Assembly: GCA_019912965.1 (NCBI GenBank)
Contig: JAIOHM010000154.1
Location: 1-53,279, forward strand
Direction of reading: 5' to 3'
DNA: 53,279 bases
Source of the DNA: Anaerolineae bacterium
GTDB taxonomy: Bacteria; Chloroflexota; Anaerolineae; Aggregatilineales; Phototrophicaceae
In this document: positions 8,423 through 16,198 of the stretch, one piece after another
Position numbering within the stretch: the first letter of the stretch is position 1
Layout of the letters: every line of letters starts with the position of its first letter
Translations under genes and position numbers: made by a program
The notes under the pieces: generated by a model
The model's database searches: none
What the model was told of the DNA's origin: nothing
The model's input: the letters and a program-made list of their open reading frames with translations, nothing else

Positions 8423-9367
8423 ATGAACCGCACAGATCGGCTGCTTGCCATTCTGCTTGAACTTCAGGCGCGGAAGTGGGCGCGTGCCGAAGACCTCGCC
8501 GATACCTTTGAAGTCAGCAAACGCACCATCTACCGCGACATGTTGGCGCTGTCCGAGTCGGGGGTACCCGTCGTGTCCATTCCGGGTCAAGGTTACTCAC
8601 TGGTGGAAGGCTATTTCCTGCCGCCGCTGACCTTCAGCACCGATGAAGCCATCATGCTGCTGCTCGGTACGGATTTTGTCGCCCAAAACTTCGACGCGCA
8701 GTATCGCCGTGCCGCGCAGTCCGCAGGCCACAAGATCATCACTGTTCTGCCGGATCAACTGCGCCGCGAGGTTGAATACTTGGAAAGCAGTATTCGCTTT
8801 ATCAGCTTCAGTGGGCCTTCCGCGCCGGAAACGCTTCAGCAGTTGCGGCGGGCGATCATCCAGCGCCGGACGGTACACTTTCGCTACCATGCCCGCTACG
8901 GTGAGGATGGCGTTACCCTGCGCGATGCCGATCCTTATGCCCTGATTCACGTCGCTGGCACATGGATGCTGACGGCTTACTGCCATTTACGGCATGATAA
9001 CCGGAATTTCCGCCTCGACCGGATGGAAGAATTGGTCATCCTCAACCAGACCTTTACCCGCCCGCCGGATTTTAAAATTCAGCCCAGCGGTCAGGAAGAT
9101 CGCACAATCGTCGTTCGCGCCCTGTTCGACCATCAAATCGCCCGCCGTGTACAAGAATCCCCCTCTTACTATCAGGTCGCACAGGAGCAGCATCCCGAAG
9201 GTTTGCTGATAACCTTCACCGTTCGCCAGCCCAATGACATCCTGACTTGGCTGCTCGGTTGGGGTTCACATGTCCACGTCCTCGAACCCGAATCCCTCCG
9301 TGAAATGCTGGCGCACGAAGCACAAGGCATTTTGGAAAATCATTTCAGAGCGATTGTTTCTAAATAA
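8423..9367 (+). CDS. HTH plus WYL-domain transcriptional regulator (YafY-like)
   Basis: A 314-residue regulator. Residues 1-60 form a winged helix-turn-helix (AEDLADTFEVSKRTIYRDML). The middle and C-terminal parts make a WYL domain, which binds nucleotides or nucleic acid ends, and a C-terminal WCX extension. AGGAG lies 8 bases before the ATG. It is divergent from the AlaX-like gene, which it may control, and is followed by a sense-strand hairpin/G-run repeat 49 bases after the stop. Ligand and targets are unknown. Confidence 0.9.
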   Translation: MNRTDRLLAILLELQARKWARAEDLADTFEVSKRTIYRDMLALSESGVPVVSIPGQGYSLVEGYFLPPLTFSTDEAIMLLLGTDFVAQNFDAQYRRAAQSAGHKIITVLPDQLRREVEYLESSIRFISFSGPSAPETLQQLRRAIIQRRTVHFRYHARYGEDGVTLRDADPYALIHVAGTWMLTAYCHLRHDNRNFRLDRMEELVILNQTFTRPPDFKIQPSGQEDRTIVVRALFDHQIARRVQESPSYYQVAQEQHPEGLLITFTVRQPNDILTWLLGWGSHVHVLEPESLREMLAHEAQGILENHFRAIVSK

Positions 9368-9415
9368 AACCCAATCATGAATTCCTGTGGTTATAACCCT
9401 AACGATTCTTGTATT

Positions 9416-9464
9416 ACTCCCTTCCCTTGCGTGCGGGGGAAGAGTTGGGGATAGGGGTAAAAGC
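9416..9464 (+). repeat. Hairpin plus G-run repeat 3' of the WYL regulator
   Basis: Same layout as the copy at 7663 (CTCCCTTCCC arm, GCGTGC loop, G-rich arm, GTAAA end). A substitution gives GGGGGAAGAG, so one of the four G-runs is lost in this copy. Confidence 0.7.
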
Positions 9465-9558
9465 AGTTTTCAAATCGCAAAAATGCTGCTGACATAAGGG
9501 TGTCACACGGCAGTCCTATGATGAATTCAAGATCAGCTTGAGCAAAGGAACGCCGAAA

Positions 9559-9936
9559 ATGAACCTGAACTACATCATCCTCTACGTCCGTGACATGGAT
9601 AAATCCAAAACCTTCTACACCGAATCGCTGGGCATGACCGTTTTGGAATCCCTCTCCAGCCCGACCTTCACCACCCTGCGGCCTGCCAACGGCGCGCTGA
9701 TCGGCCTGCAAGACAAAGCCGCCTCCCAACTCCCGCCCCGTAACGAGGAACACGCCGGAACAGTGGAACTCAGTTTTGAAATTGAGGATATTGATGAACT
9801 GTGGCAGCAGTGGAAGGAAAAGGGCGTCGAATTAGTCACCGAACCAATCGACTTACCCTTTGGTCGCTACTTCATGGCAAAAGACCCGGATGGTCACTAT
9901 CTCTCGGCTTACCGCTTCGCCAAGCCGACCAGCTAA
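9559..9936 (+). CDS. VOC-superfamily (glyoxalase-like) protein
   Basis: A 125-residue single-module vicinal oxygen chelate protein: two beta-alpha-beta-beta-beta units, the first starting MNLNYIILYVRDMDKSKTFY and the second VELSFEIEDIDELWQQWKEKG, ending with the frequent KDPDGHYLSAYRF. Members bind metal and act as lyases, dioxygenases or antibiotic-binding proteins; nothing here fixes the substrate. The start at 9559 follows AAGGAA at 9 bases. A hairpin/G-run repeat starts 11 bases after the stop, before the convergent nucleoside hydrolase. Confidence 0.9.
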   Translation: MNLNYIILYVRDMDKSKTFYTESLGMTVLESLSSPTFTTLRPANGALIGLQDKAASQLPPRNEEHAGTVELSFEIEDIDELWQQWKEKGVELVTEPIDLPFGRYFMAKDPDGHYLSAYRFAKPTS

Positions 9937-9947
9937 AATTGTATTTT

Positions 9948-9990
9948 AAGTCCCTCCTCGCGTGCGGGGAGGGATTTAGGGTGGGGTAAG
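9948..9990 (+). repeat. Hairpin plus G-run repeat between convergent genes
   Basis: Compact copy: TCCCTCC and GGGGAGGGA arms around TCGCGTGC, then G-runs to 9986 (four runs in total). It lies 11 bases after the VOC gene and just before the end of the nucleoside hydrolase, and may terminate one or both. Confidence 0.7.
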
Positions 9991-9995
9991 ACCCC

Positions 9996-10940
9996 CTAAC
10001 GCGCCAGCCGTTCCATTTCCATCTGCACCGCCTGATCCGCCTGCACATCCACACAGATATTGACGGCGCGGCGTCCCTTCCACGCCGTTTCACGATCAGC
10101 GCGTCCCGCCGCAGGCCACGTCTTACCCCGGCTGATGCCCATCGTCTCCACGCAAATCGCCTGCTGAACGGTCTTGAATAATTCCGGCGCAAGCAGGTAA
10201 GTGATCGTGGTCGAGTCGTGAACGAAGATTAACGGATCACCATAACGGCTCTGGTAAAACGCCTGATAAAACTTCACGATGCGGCTCAGATGTTGGGCGC
10301 GTGGATTTTGGAATGCGCCCATTCGCTCAATCGTCGCGCCGTCCATAAACACTTTTTCGGTCACATCCAGCCCGATCATCGTAATGAGACAGTCGGCGCC
10401 GAAAACGACATCCGCCGCTTCCGGGTCATTCAAAATATTGGCTTCGGCGGTGGGCGTCGCGTTGCCGGGGACAAAAGCATTGCCGCCCATCAACACAATT
10501 TCGCGCAGATTTTGGGCGATTTCCGGCTTCGTCAGCAGCGCCAGTGCCACATTGGTCAGCGGCCCCAACGCCACCAGAGTCACCTCACCCGGCGCTTTCA
10601 TCACTTCCTGCACGATAAAATCCACCGCGTGCAGATCAATCGCTTTCGTGGTCGGCGGTGGTAAATGGACGTTGCCTTGTCCATCGTCGCCATGCACAAA
10701 CGCCGCGCCGCCCCGGAATTTCATCGCCAGCGGACGAACTGCCCCCGCCGCGACCGGAATATCTGTCCGTTCGGCAATTTCCAACAGCCGCAAAGCGTTC
10801 GTCGTGCAAAGGTCGGTGGCCGCATTGCCGAATACCGTTGTCAAGCCGATGACTTCCAGTTCCGGTGAGGCGAGCGCGTAAAAAATCGCCATCGCATCGT
10901 CAATGCCGGGATCAGTGTCGATGATAATCTTACGGGACAT
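9996..10940 (-). CDS. Nucleoside hydrolase (inosine/uridine-preferring family)
   Basis: A 314-residue cytosolic ribonucleoside hydrolase that splits the N-glycosidic bond of nucleosides for base salvage. The calcium-binding N-terminal signature DTDPGIDDA is at 8-16, and the conserved LVALGPLTNVALAL and VLMGGN segments follow. VHDSTTI near 240 matches the region of the catalytic His and Asp. The start at 10940 has AAGGA ten bases upstream and fits the family; the frame to 10991 would overlap the neighbouring gene. Base preference cannot be read off. Confidence 0.92.
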   Translation of the reverse strand: MSRKIIIDTDPGIDDAMAIFYALASPELEVIGLTTVFGNAATDLCTTNALRLLEIAERTDIPVAAGAVRPLAMKFRGGAAFVHGDDGQGNVHLPPPTTKAIDLHAVDFIVQEVMKAPGEVTLVALGPLTNVALALLTKPEIAQNLREIVLMGGNAFVPGNATPTAEANILNDPEAADVVFGADCLITMIGLDVTEKVFMDGATIERMGAFQNPRAQHLSRIVKFYQAFYQSRYGDPLIFVHDSTTITYLLAPELFKTVQQAICVETMGISRGKTWPAAGRADRETAWKGRRAVNICVDVQADQAVQMEMERLAR

Positions 10941-10966
10941 GGGTTCGTCATCCTTATAAAATGAAT

Positions 10967-11512
10967 TCATTTCCAATTCGGCCAACAACATTCCACCACA
11001 ACCAGGCTGTTATTTTTATACAGCGCACTATCCAGTTTCGCTAAGTATGCGCTGTATTCCGAGGATTGGATGCTGTCAGGCGTAAAAATATTCACCTTAA
11101 AACAATCGGGCATTTCATCATAGGTTGCCGTGTAATTCGGAATTCTTTTGGTGATATTGCCCACCATAACATACAGAATGTAGGCTGTGGAAAGCTGGCG
11201 TGGAGCATCATATACAATCGTGTCAGCTTGGGTCTGATCTCCAATCGTGAACAGGTAGTCATCAAACCACATTTTAAGGTCATCAATTTCAGACGGGCTA
11301 CTGTAAATGGTTAAGCTGTGGTCATAAGTGCGAGTCGAGAAATTCATTTCGAGAATGGAAGTGCTGCTCTGTGGTACAGGAATAACCGAACGCGCCGCCC
11401 ATTCCCCTGCATGAGTTGCGTGCAAAAATAGAACCCAATAGGTGAGTGCGGGTATCGCCACCAATAGGCCAATACAGCCAAGATACTTCCGTTTTCGGAC
11501 AGCAGCAATCAT
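10967..11512 (-). CDS. Hypothetical membrane-anchored protein, 181 residues
   Basis: Not recognised. An N-terminal positive stretch (MIAAVRKRKY) and a single hydrophobic segment at about 11-30 indicate a membrane anchor or uncleaved signal. The rest is a soluble extracytoplasmic domain with aromatic/Asp-rich segments and two adjacent cysteines near the end (VVVECCWPNWK). It lies 26 bases upstream of the nucleoside hydrolase on the same strand, so cotranscription is possible, although the functions do not obviously connect. Confidence 0.6.
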   Translation of the reverse strand: MIAAVRKRKYLGCIGLLVAIPALTYWVLFLHATHAGEWAARSVIPVPQSSTSILEMNFSTRTYDHSLTIYSSPSEIDDLKMWFDDYLFTIGDQTQADTIVYDAPRQLSTAYILYVMVGNITKRIPNYTATYDEMPDCFKVNIFTPDSIQSSEYSAYLAKLDSALYKNNSLVVVECCWPNWK

Positions 11513-11563
11513 CTACCTTATTCCAATGTGTTTTTCCAGCCCCTTTAGTGCGCTTGCTTCCCT

Positions 11564-11593
11564 CTAGCCGACGGGTTTTAACCCCCGGCGGCG
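11564..11593. repeat. GC-rich inverted repeat after the GT4 gene
   Basis: GCCGACGGG and CCCCCGGCGGC arms around a TTTTAA centre, directly after the stop codon of the minus-strand glycosyltransferase. There is no T-run, so it is not a classic terminator. Single copy of this type in the window. Confidence 0.5.
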
Positions 11594-12787
11594 CTAAACA
11601 TATTTCCGCAGCAAAGCACTCGTCTGCTTAACCATATTCGCAAACTGGAATCGCTCCATGCCAACATCCGCCTTTGCTGCCAATGCATCCCGTTTGCCCG
11701 GTTGAAACGCTGCTTCAATCGCCGCTGTCAGCGCATCCATATCCACATACGGCACGAGTAACCCATTAACCCCATGCTGCACCACTTCAGGATTGCCGCC
11801 CTTGTCGCTGGCAATCACCGGAGTCCCCGCCCGCAGACTTTCCAACAGTGTATGCGAAAGCCCCTCGTAGCCCGAATACAGCGCCAGATAATCCGCCGCT
11901 TTCATATACAGGGGCATTTTCTCCCGGCTCACCTTGCCGAGAAATTCCACCCGATCACTCAGCTTCAAATCGTTGACCTGTCGTTGCAGCGTGGGCAGCA
12001 TCTCACCATCCCCTGCCACCAGCAAACGCACATCTTTAGTGCGGCTCAACGCCGTAATCAGATGGTCAACGCCCTTCCACGGGGTCAGCCGCGCCGCCGT
12101 CAACAAAGTCGGCGCATCCGGCAAACCCAATGCCTCACGTATCTGTGTTTTGTTCCCCCTCGCCAGTTTGGAGAGGGGGCTAGGGGGTGAGGTTTCCTCT
12201 TGAAACTCAGTGCTCAGCACTTTGTACTCAGCACTTTGTATTTCCTCCGGCAGCGCATTGTAAATCACATGCACCCGATCTTCCTTTACGCCCCAACCCA
12301 CCACCATCCGTTTCAAATACTGGCTTGGCACAATCACGCCGTCCATCGCCTGCACCTGCCGGGATCGCGCAGATTTCTGTGCTGCTGCCGCCCCCATATA
12401 GGCTTTCGTTTGGAACAGATCAATGTCCTCAGTCGGCGGAATCCATCCCTTGCGGATCGCCCGTTCCCATGCCTGATCGCCCACCATCTTCAGCACCCGT
12501 TTAGCTTTGGCCCCAAACAGCGGCAGATCGAGTGTATGCACATAAATCAAATCCGCCCAGCGCGTCAGCGGCCATGCAGCCCGCGCATAATCCAACACCC
12601 GGAATGGCAGCGCCCGCCGGGGAATCCGTGTCAGCGGATACGGATAATGGGCGTTGGATGTTTCGCCATACGTCACCACCCGTACATCCCATCCGTCCGC
12701 TTGCAGTTCCGGCAAAATCTCATACAAATACGTCGCCGGCCCGCCCGACTCCGGATGAAAAATCCCCGCAGCGATGAATAGCTTCAA
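11594..12787 (-). CDS. Group 1 (GT4-type) glycosyltransferase
   Basis: A 397-residue cytosolic GT-B glycosyltransferase for a cell-surface glycan or glycolipid. The N-terminal acceptor domain starts MKLFIAAGIFHPESGGPATY. The C-terminal donor domain begins at ALGLPDAPTLLTAARLTPWKG and holds the E-x7-E motif (EGLSHTLLE), followed by GTPVIASDKGG. The apparent start is TTG at 12787. Between the two domains about 33 codons are foreign: they are encoded by a heptamer array (12199-12240) and a hairpin/G-run repeat (about 12140-12189), inserted in frame. This linker position may be why the insertion is tolerated. Family is certain; sugar unknown. Confidence 0.92.
   Translation of the reverse strand: MKLFIAAGIFHPESGGPATYLYEILPELQADGWDVRVVTYGETSNAHYPYPLTRIPRRALPFRVLDYARAAWPLTRWADLIYVHTLDLPLFGAKAKRVLKMVGDQAWERAIRKGWIPPTEDIDLFQTKAYMGAAAAQKSARSRQVQAMDGVIVPSQYLKRMVVGWGVKEDRVHVIYNALPEEIQSAEYKVLSTEFQEETSPPSPLSKLARGNKTQIREALGLPDAPTLLTAARLTPWKGVDHLITALSRTKDVRLLVAGDGEMLPTLQRQVNDLKLSDRVEFLGKVSREKMPLYMKAADYLALYSGYEGLSHTLLESLRAGTPVIASDKGGNPEVVQHGVNGLLVPYVDMDALTAAIEAAFQPGKRDALAAKADVGMERFQFANMVKQTSALLRKYV
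12140..12189 (+). repeat. Hairpin plus G-run repeat inside the GT4 coding sequence
   Basis: CCCCCTC and GAGAGGGGG arms around GCCAGTTTG, followed by CTAGGGGGTGAGG. It is translated in the glycosyltransferase as about 17 residues (SPPSPLSKLARG) not expected in the family. Together with the adjacent heptamers it keeps the frame open. Confidence 0.75.
12199..12240. repeat. Heptamer array inside the GT4 coding sequence
   Basis: Six consecutive 7-bp units in strict phase (types CTCAGTG, CTCAGCA, CTTTGTA). The total of 42 bases is a multiple of both 7 and 3, so the glycosyltransferase frame is kept; it encodes QSAEYKVLSTEFQ. Confidence 0.8.
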
Positions 12788-12859
12788 TTCCCAACCACTT
12801 TCATACCCAATTTCAATCGACAGATAAGAACTTCTGTGCTATTCTGTTCTGTAGGGCTT

Positions 12860-13297
12860 TAAAGCCCCTCTCCAATTTGGAGAGGGGTTTGGGGTGAGGT
12901 AAACCCGCCCGCCCGCGTAACATGCGAAATATGCACAAAATTCCGTATTGTATTTGTCGCATCTTATCAATCTATACTTGTCGCCCAAAACCCTGCCCGA
13001 CAAAGACGACACCGACGACAATCCCGCCCTTTGCGCGCAAACCCATTTTCGCAATCGCAATCGCCGCAATCTTGCTCCCCTCTCCAATTTGGAGAGGGGC
13101 AGGGGGTGAGGTGATTTTCTGGAAACTGATAACTGGAAACTGGAAACTGTCCCGACATTGACGACAGTTGCGACATTTCCCCGTATTTTCTGAAAACTGT
13201 GAACTGATAACCGATAACTAAAGTGGCGGCGAAACCCTTTTTCGCCACGCCGCCGCCGCCGCCGCCACTCTTCCCGTATTGCATTCGCTAAAAGCTA
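12860..13297 (-). repeat. Composite modular repeat, copy A, starting at the stop codon of the FAD oxidoreductase
   Basis: Read on the minus strand the element starts with the TAG stop at 13297-13295 (TAGCTTTTAGC), then CGGGAAGAGTGGCGGCGG, heptamers (13224-13190), an ATGTCG/GTCGTC-type block, heptamers (13153-13119), a hairpin/G-run repeat (about 13113-13075), a 46-base block identical to copy B (13071-13026), GTCGTC-type and ACAAGTATA blocks, TTGATAAGATGCGA, and a second hairpin repeat (about 12903-12862). The order matches copies B (27045) and C (46229). No protein is encoded. Confidence 0.85.
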
Positions 13298-14431
13298 ACC
13301 CCCAAACCGTGTGATGCTGAACGCCGAAATATCCACCCCATTTTCAACGCCCAACGCCCACTCCGCGGCCAGCTTCCCGCTGAATGGCCCAAGCTGTAAC
13401 CCGTTCGCTCCATGTCCCATCGCCAGATAAAGCCCCTCCACGCCGGGAATCCCGCCCATCACAGGCAGGTTATCCGCTGTGCGCGGGCGCAAACCCACCC
13501 GAATATCCGCAACCTGCGCGCTGCTCAATCCCGGCGCGACCCGCATCGCCTCGCCCAAAACTTCGTGGACTCCGGCGGCACTGGTGTACGGCACAAATCC
13601 CGAACCCACTTCCCGCGTTGCTCCCACCACCACCCGGCTGTCCGCCCATGCCACCATATAATGCCCGTGAAAGGCATCCACAATCGGCCATTTGCCCGTA
13701 TCCGTTTCCGGCAGGCTCAGGTGAATAATTTGCCCCCGCTGCGGCTCAACCGGAATCTGAACACCCAACTGTGTCCCAAACGCCACCGACCACGCACCCC
13801 CGGCAATAATCACCTGATCGGCGCTGATGGTTTCGCTCCCAACCTGCACACCGGTTACTCGGCTCCCCTCCACGATCAGCGAATCCACGCCTTCCGCCCG
13901 ATTCGCCAAGCCGGAACGCTCCGCCATTTTCAGCAGTGCCGCTGCCAGCAACCGTCCATCCACCCGCGCCGCGCCACTAAAATAAAGTGCTTTCTGCACC
14001 TGTCCCAACGCCGGGAATAACTCACGGGCTTCTGCGGGCGAAACCTCATGTAAATCCTCAACGGAAGGCAGTCCGCGCCCATGCTGACGTTCGTCAATGA
14101 CCCGTTTTTTTTCAGCGTAGGCATCCAGTTCGTCATCGTCCACCGCGACGATCAATTCACCTGTAACCGCGTATCCGGTATCGCCCACTCCCTCAGATTC
14201 CAACTCACCGATCAGCGGTGAATAGTAACCAACCGCTTGTAAAGCAAACGGAAACCACGACGCAGGCAGACTCGCCCCGCTGGTTTCTGCCGAAAGGATG
14301 CCCGCGCCGGCGTCAGTTGCGCGTCCTTTATCCCGTCGGTCTATCAGCAGGGTTTTCGCGCCGCTTTTCGCCAAATGATAAGCCGCCGACGCCCCGACGA
14401 TCCCACCACCGATTACAATAACATCGTGCAT
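13295..14431 (-). CDS. FAD-dependent amino-acid oxidase family protein (DAO fold)
   Basis: A 378-residue flavoprotein of the glycine oxidase / D-amino-acid dehydrogenase group. The dinucleotide motif GGGIVGASAAYHLAKSG is at 8-24, followed by LLIDRRDKG. A C-terminal VGLRPRTADNLPVMGGI and GHGANGLQLGP form the second flavin contact. It would oxidise a small amine or amino acid; ThiO-type glycine oxidase is one possibility, but there are no thiamine genes nearby. The start at 14431 has GGAG nine bases upstream. The stop codon TAG is the first base triplet of the composite repeat copy A, and a heptamer array lies just upstream of the gene. Confidence 0.88.
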   Translation of the reverse strand: MHDVIVIGGGIVGASAAYHLAKSGAKTLLIDRRDKGRATDAGAGILSAETSGASLPASWFPFALQAVGYYSPLIGELESEGVGDTGYAVTGELIVAVDDDELDAYAEKKRVIDERQHGRGLPSVEDLHEVSPAEARELFPALGQVQKALYFSGAARVDGRLLAAALLKMAERSGLANRAEGVDSLIVEGSRVTGVQVGSETISADQVIIAGGAWSVAFGTQLGVQIPVEPQRGQIIHLSLPETDTGKWPIVDAFHGHYMVAWADSRVVVGATREVGSGFVPYTSAAGVHEVLGEAMRVAPGLSSAQVADIRVGLRPRTADNLPVMGGIPGVEGLYLAMGHGANGLQLGPFSGKLAAEWALGVENGVDISAFSITRFGG

Positions 14432-14448
14432 AATAACGATCTCCACGG

Positions 14449-14482
14449 GTTATCAGTTGACAGCTAACAGTTATCAGTTGTT
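14449..14482 (+). repeat. Left heptamer array of the four-helix-bundle unit
   Basis: About five units in 7-bp phase (GTTATCA, GTTGACA, GCTAACA, GTTATCA, GTTGTT). It overlaps the 3' end of the minus-strand four-helix-bundle gene, whose stop codon TGA lies within it. Its reverse complement matches the right array at 14855-14886. Confidence 0.85.
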
Positions 14483-14833
14483 CGTTTTCAACTTCTGAAT
14501 TAGGCCGCTCAACATACGTTTGATTTGCACCACTTGCACATCAAGCTCCCCATATGTTGGCACATCTAAAAAACCAAGATCGCGTGTGAGCAATAACTGA
14601 TATTCGAGTTCACTGGCTGAACCCAGTGCGATATGCAGGAAGTGTATAAACTCACCTTTACCATTTCGTCCTGAGCCTTCAGCGATATTGGTTGATATCG
14701 ACGTGGCTGAACGTCGCATCTGGCTTGTCAGGCCATAAAGTTCATCTTTGGGAAAGTTTCTGGATGCTTGATATACGCCGAGAGTAAGTTGGTGCGCCTT
14801 CTCCCACACAACCAACTTCTTATAATCGCTCAT
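14474..14833 (-). CDS. Four-helix-bundle (S23/bAvd-like) protein
   Basis: A 119-residue all-helical protein of the family first seen as ORFs in 23S rRNA intervening sequences. The family pattern is clear: YKKLVVWEKAHQLTLGVY at the start, FPKDELYGLTSQMRRSATSI, NIAEGSGR and the acidic ELEYQLLLTRDLGF. Related proteins (Avd) bind RNA and reverse transcriptase in diversity-generating retroelements, but no reverse transcriptase or rRNA gene is present. A GGAAGG ribosome site overlaps the start. The gene is tightly bracketed by inverted heptamer arrays, suggesting that gene and repeats move as a unit. Confidence 0.9.
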   Translation of the reverse strand: MSDYKKLVVWEKAHQLTLGVYQASRNFPKDELYGLTSQMRRSATSISTNIAEGSGRNGKGEFIHFLHIALGSASELEYQLLLTRDLGFLDVPTYGELDVQVVQIKRMLSGLIQKLKTNN

Positions 14834-14854
14834 CCTTCCACGATCCCTTTCTTA

Positions 14855-14886
14855 AACTGTCAACTGTTAACCGTAAACTGTTGACT
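14855..14886 (-). repeat. Right heptamer array of the four-helix-bundle unit
   Basis: Units AACTGTC, AACTGTT, AACCGTA, AACTGTT and GACT in phase. It is an imperfect inverted copy of the left array (14449-14482). It begins three bases after the ychF stop codon and ends 22 bases before the four-helix-bundle start codon. Confidence 0.85.
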
Positions 14887-14888
14887 AT

Positions 14889-15968
14889 TTAGCTATTGTG
14901 CCGAATGTGAACGATGTCACCGTCCTGCACAATATATTCCTTGCCTTCCAGCTTGAACTTGCCAGTGGCCTTGAGCGCGGCTTCGCTCCCGCCCGCGATC
15001 AAATCAGCATATTTCATCACCTCCGCGCGGATGAAACCCTTTTGCAGATCGCTGTGAATCGCACCAGCGGCTTCCGGGGCGGTTGCACCAACGGCCACAC
15101 TCCACGCCCGCACTTCATCCTCGCCAACCGTGAAGAACGACTGAATCGCCAGTAGTTCATACGACAGGTGAATGACCTTCGCCGCGCTAAGTTCGGTGAT
15201 GCCGTATTCCTGCATGAACATAGCAGCATCGTCGGCTTCTAGCTGTGCCAGTTCGGCTTCGATCTTGCCCTGCAAACCGACCACGCTGCTGCCGGGGCGG
15301 GTGTAAGTGACCAGCTTGCTCACATCTTTGGCTTCATCGCCCAGATTGACAACCACCAGCACGGGTTTAAGCGTCAGGAAGTTGTAGCCGCGAATACCTT
15401 TCGCCTGATCGGGGGAAATTTCCAGTTCAAACAGCGGCTTTTCGGCTTCCAGATGTTCCTTAAATTTTTCCATCAGTTCCAGTTCAGCGGGCACAGCTTT
15501 ATCCACATTTTTGCCCTTCACCCGCATCTCGGCTTGCAGCTTTTCCAGACGGTTTTCCACCGTTACCAGATCAGCCAGCAAAAATTCGCCGTCCAGCGTT
15601 TCCAGATCGCGCTGCGGATTGACGGTTTCGTAGGGGTGCGGCACAGTTTCATCATCGAAGGCCCGCACCACATGGACGAACCCATCCACCTGACCGAGTT
15701 CGTTGCGGAACTGGCCTTTCAAGCCGCCTTCGCTGATGCCTTTATCCAGCCCGCCGATGTCGGCATAGGTGACGGTGGCGTAAACCGTTTTGCGCGGGTT
15801 ATACATGGACTTCAGTTTATCAACGCGCGGATCGGGTACGTTGACGACAGCGGTATGCACTTCAAATTGACCGCTGGTGGCCGCGCCCGTAGGTAACGTC
15901 TGCCCGGTGAGGGCGTTAAAAATGGTGGTCTTGCCGCTGTTGGGCAGGCCAATAATGCCTAAACGCAT
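14889..15968 (-). CDS. ychF: YchF/OLA1-family GTPase-like ATPase
   Basis: A 359-residue TRAFAC-class P-loop protein of the Obg group that hydrolyses ATP rather than GTP and associates with ribosomes. P-loop GLPNSGKTT is at 6-14, the switch region ADIGGLDKG at about 69-77, and the YchF-specific VVVNLGDEA replaces the usual G4. The C-terminal TGS-like domain ends FKLEGKEYIVQDGDIVHIRHN. The length is right for the family. GAGGA lies seven bases before the start. It is a single gene, with the heptamer-bracketed four-helix-bundle unit directly downstream. Confidence 0.96.
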   Translation of the reverse strand: MRLGIIGLPNSGKTTIFNALTGQTLPTGAATSGQFEVHTAVVNVPDPRVDKLKSMYNPRKTVYATVTYADIGGLDKGISEGGLKGQFRNELGQVDGFVHVVRAFDDETVPHPYETVNPQRDLETLDGEFLLADLVTVENRLEKLQAEMRVKGKNVDKAVPAELELMEKFKEHLEAEKPLFELEISPDQAKGIRGYNFLTLKPVLVVVNLGDEAKDVSKLVTYTRPGSSVVGLQGKIEAELAQLEADDAAMFMQEYGITELSAAKVIHLSYELLAIQSFFTVGEDEVRAWSVAVGATAPEAAGAIHSDLQKGFIRAEVMKYADLIAGGSEAALKATGKFKLEGKEYIVQDGDIVHIRHNS

Positions 15969-16114
15969 GGGGTTATCCTCATTCCAAATGATCGTACAAA
16001 GCGACCATCAGTATAAAAGTTTAAGGCGCGGATTCGGAGGGCAAAGATAAAAGAGGGGATAATTCCGGCTGATTCGTTTCCCAATGGGGCAGTTGTGAGT
16101 ACAATGGGTTTACG

Positions 16115-16163
16115 GTTATCAGTTATTGATTTTTAGTGATTGGTCTAGGGCTGATAGCGGGCA
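16115..16163 (+). repeat. Decayed heptamer array upstream of the CBS gene
   Basis: Seven units in 7-bp phase (GTTATCA, GTTATTG, ATTTTTA, GTGATTG, GTCTAGG, GCTGATA, GCGGGCA). The units are diverged but keep G at position 1 in six of the seven. The array occupies the leader or promoter region of the CBS-domain gene. Confidence 0.55.
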
Positions 16164-16198
16164 AATAAAAGCAAAATATTTATTCAGGAGCGATGGTT

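Noticed and set aside
14474..14833. Four-helix-bundle gene as Avd of a diversity-generating retroelement
   Set aside because: No reverse transcriptase, template repeat or variable repeat was found nearby, and the flanks are heptamer arrays.
14474..14833. Four-helix-bundle gene as an rRNA intervening-sequence ORF
   Set aside because: There is no rRNA sequence around it; the neighbours are protein genes.
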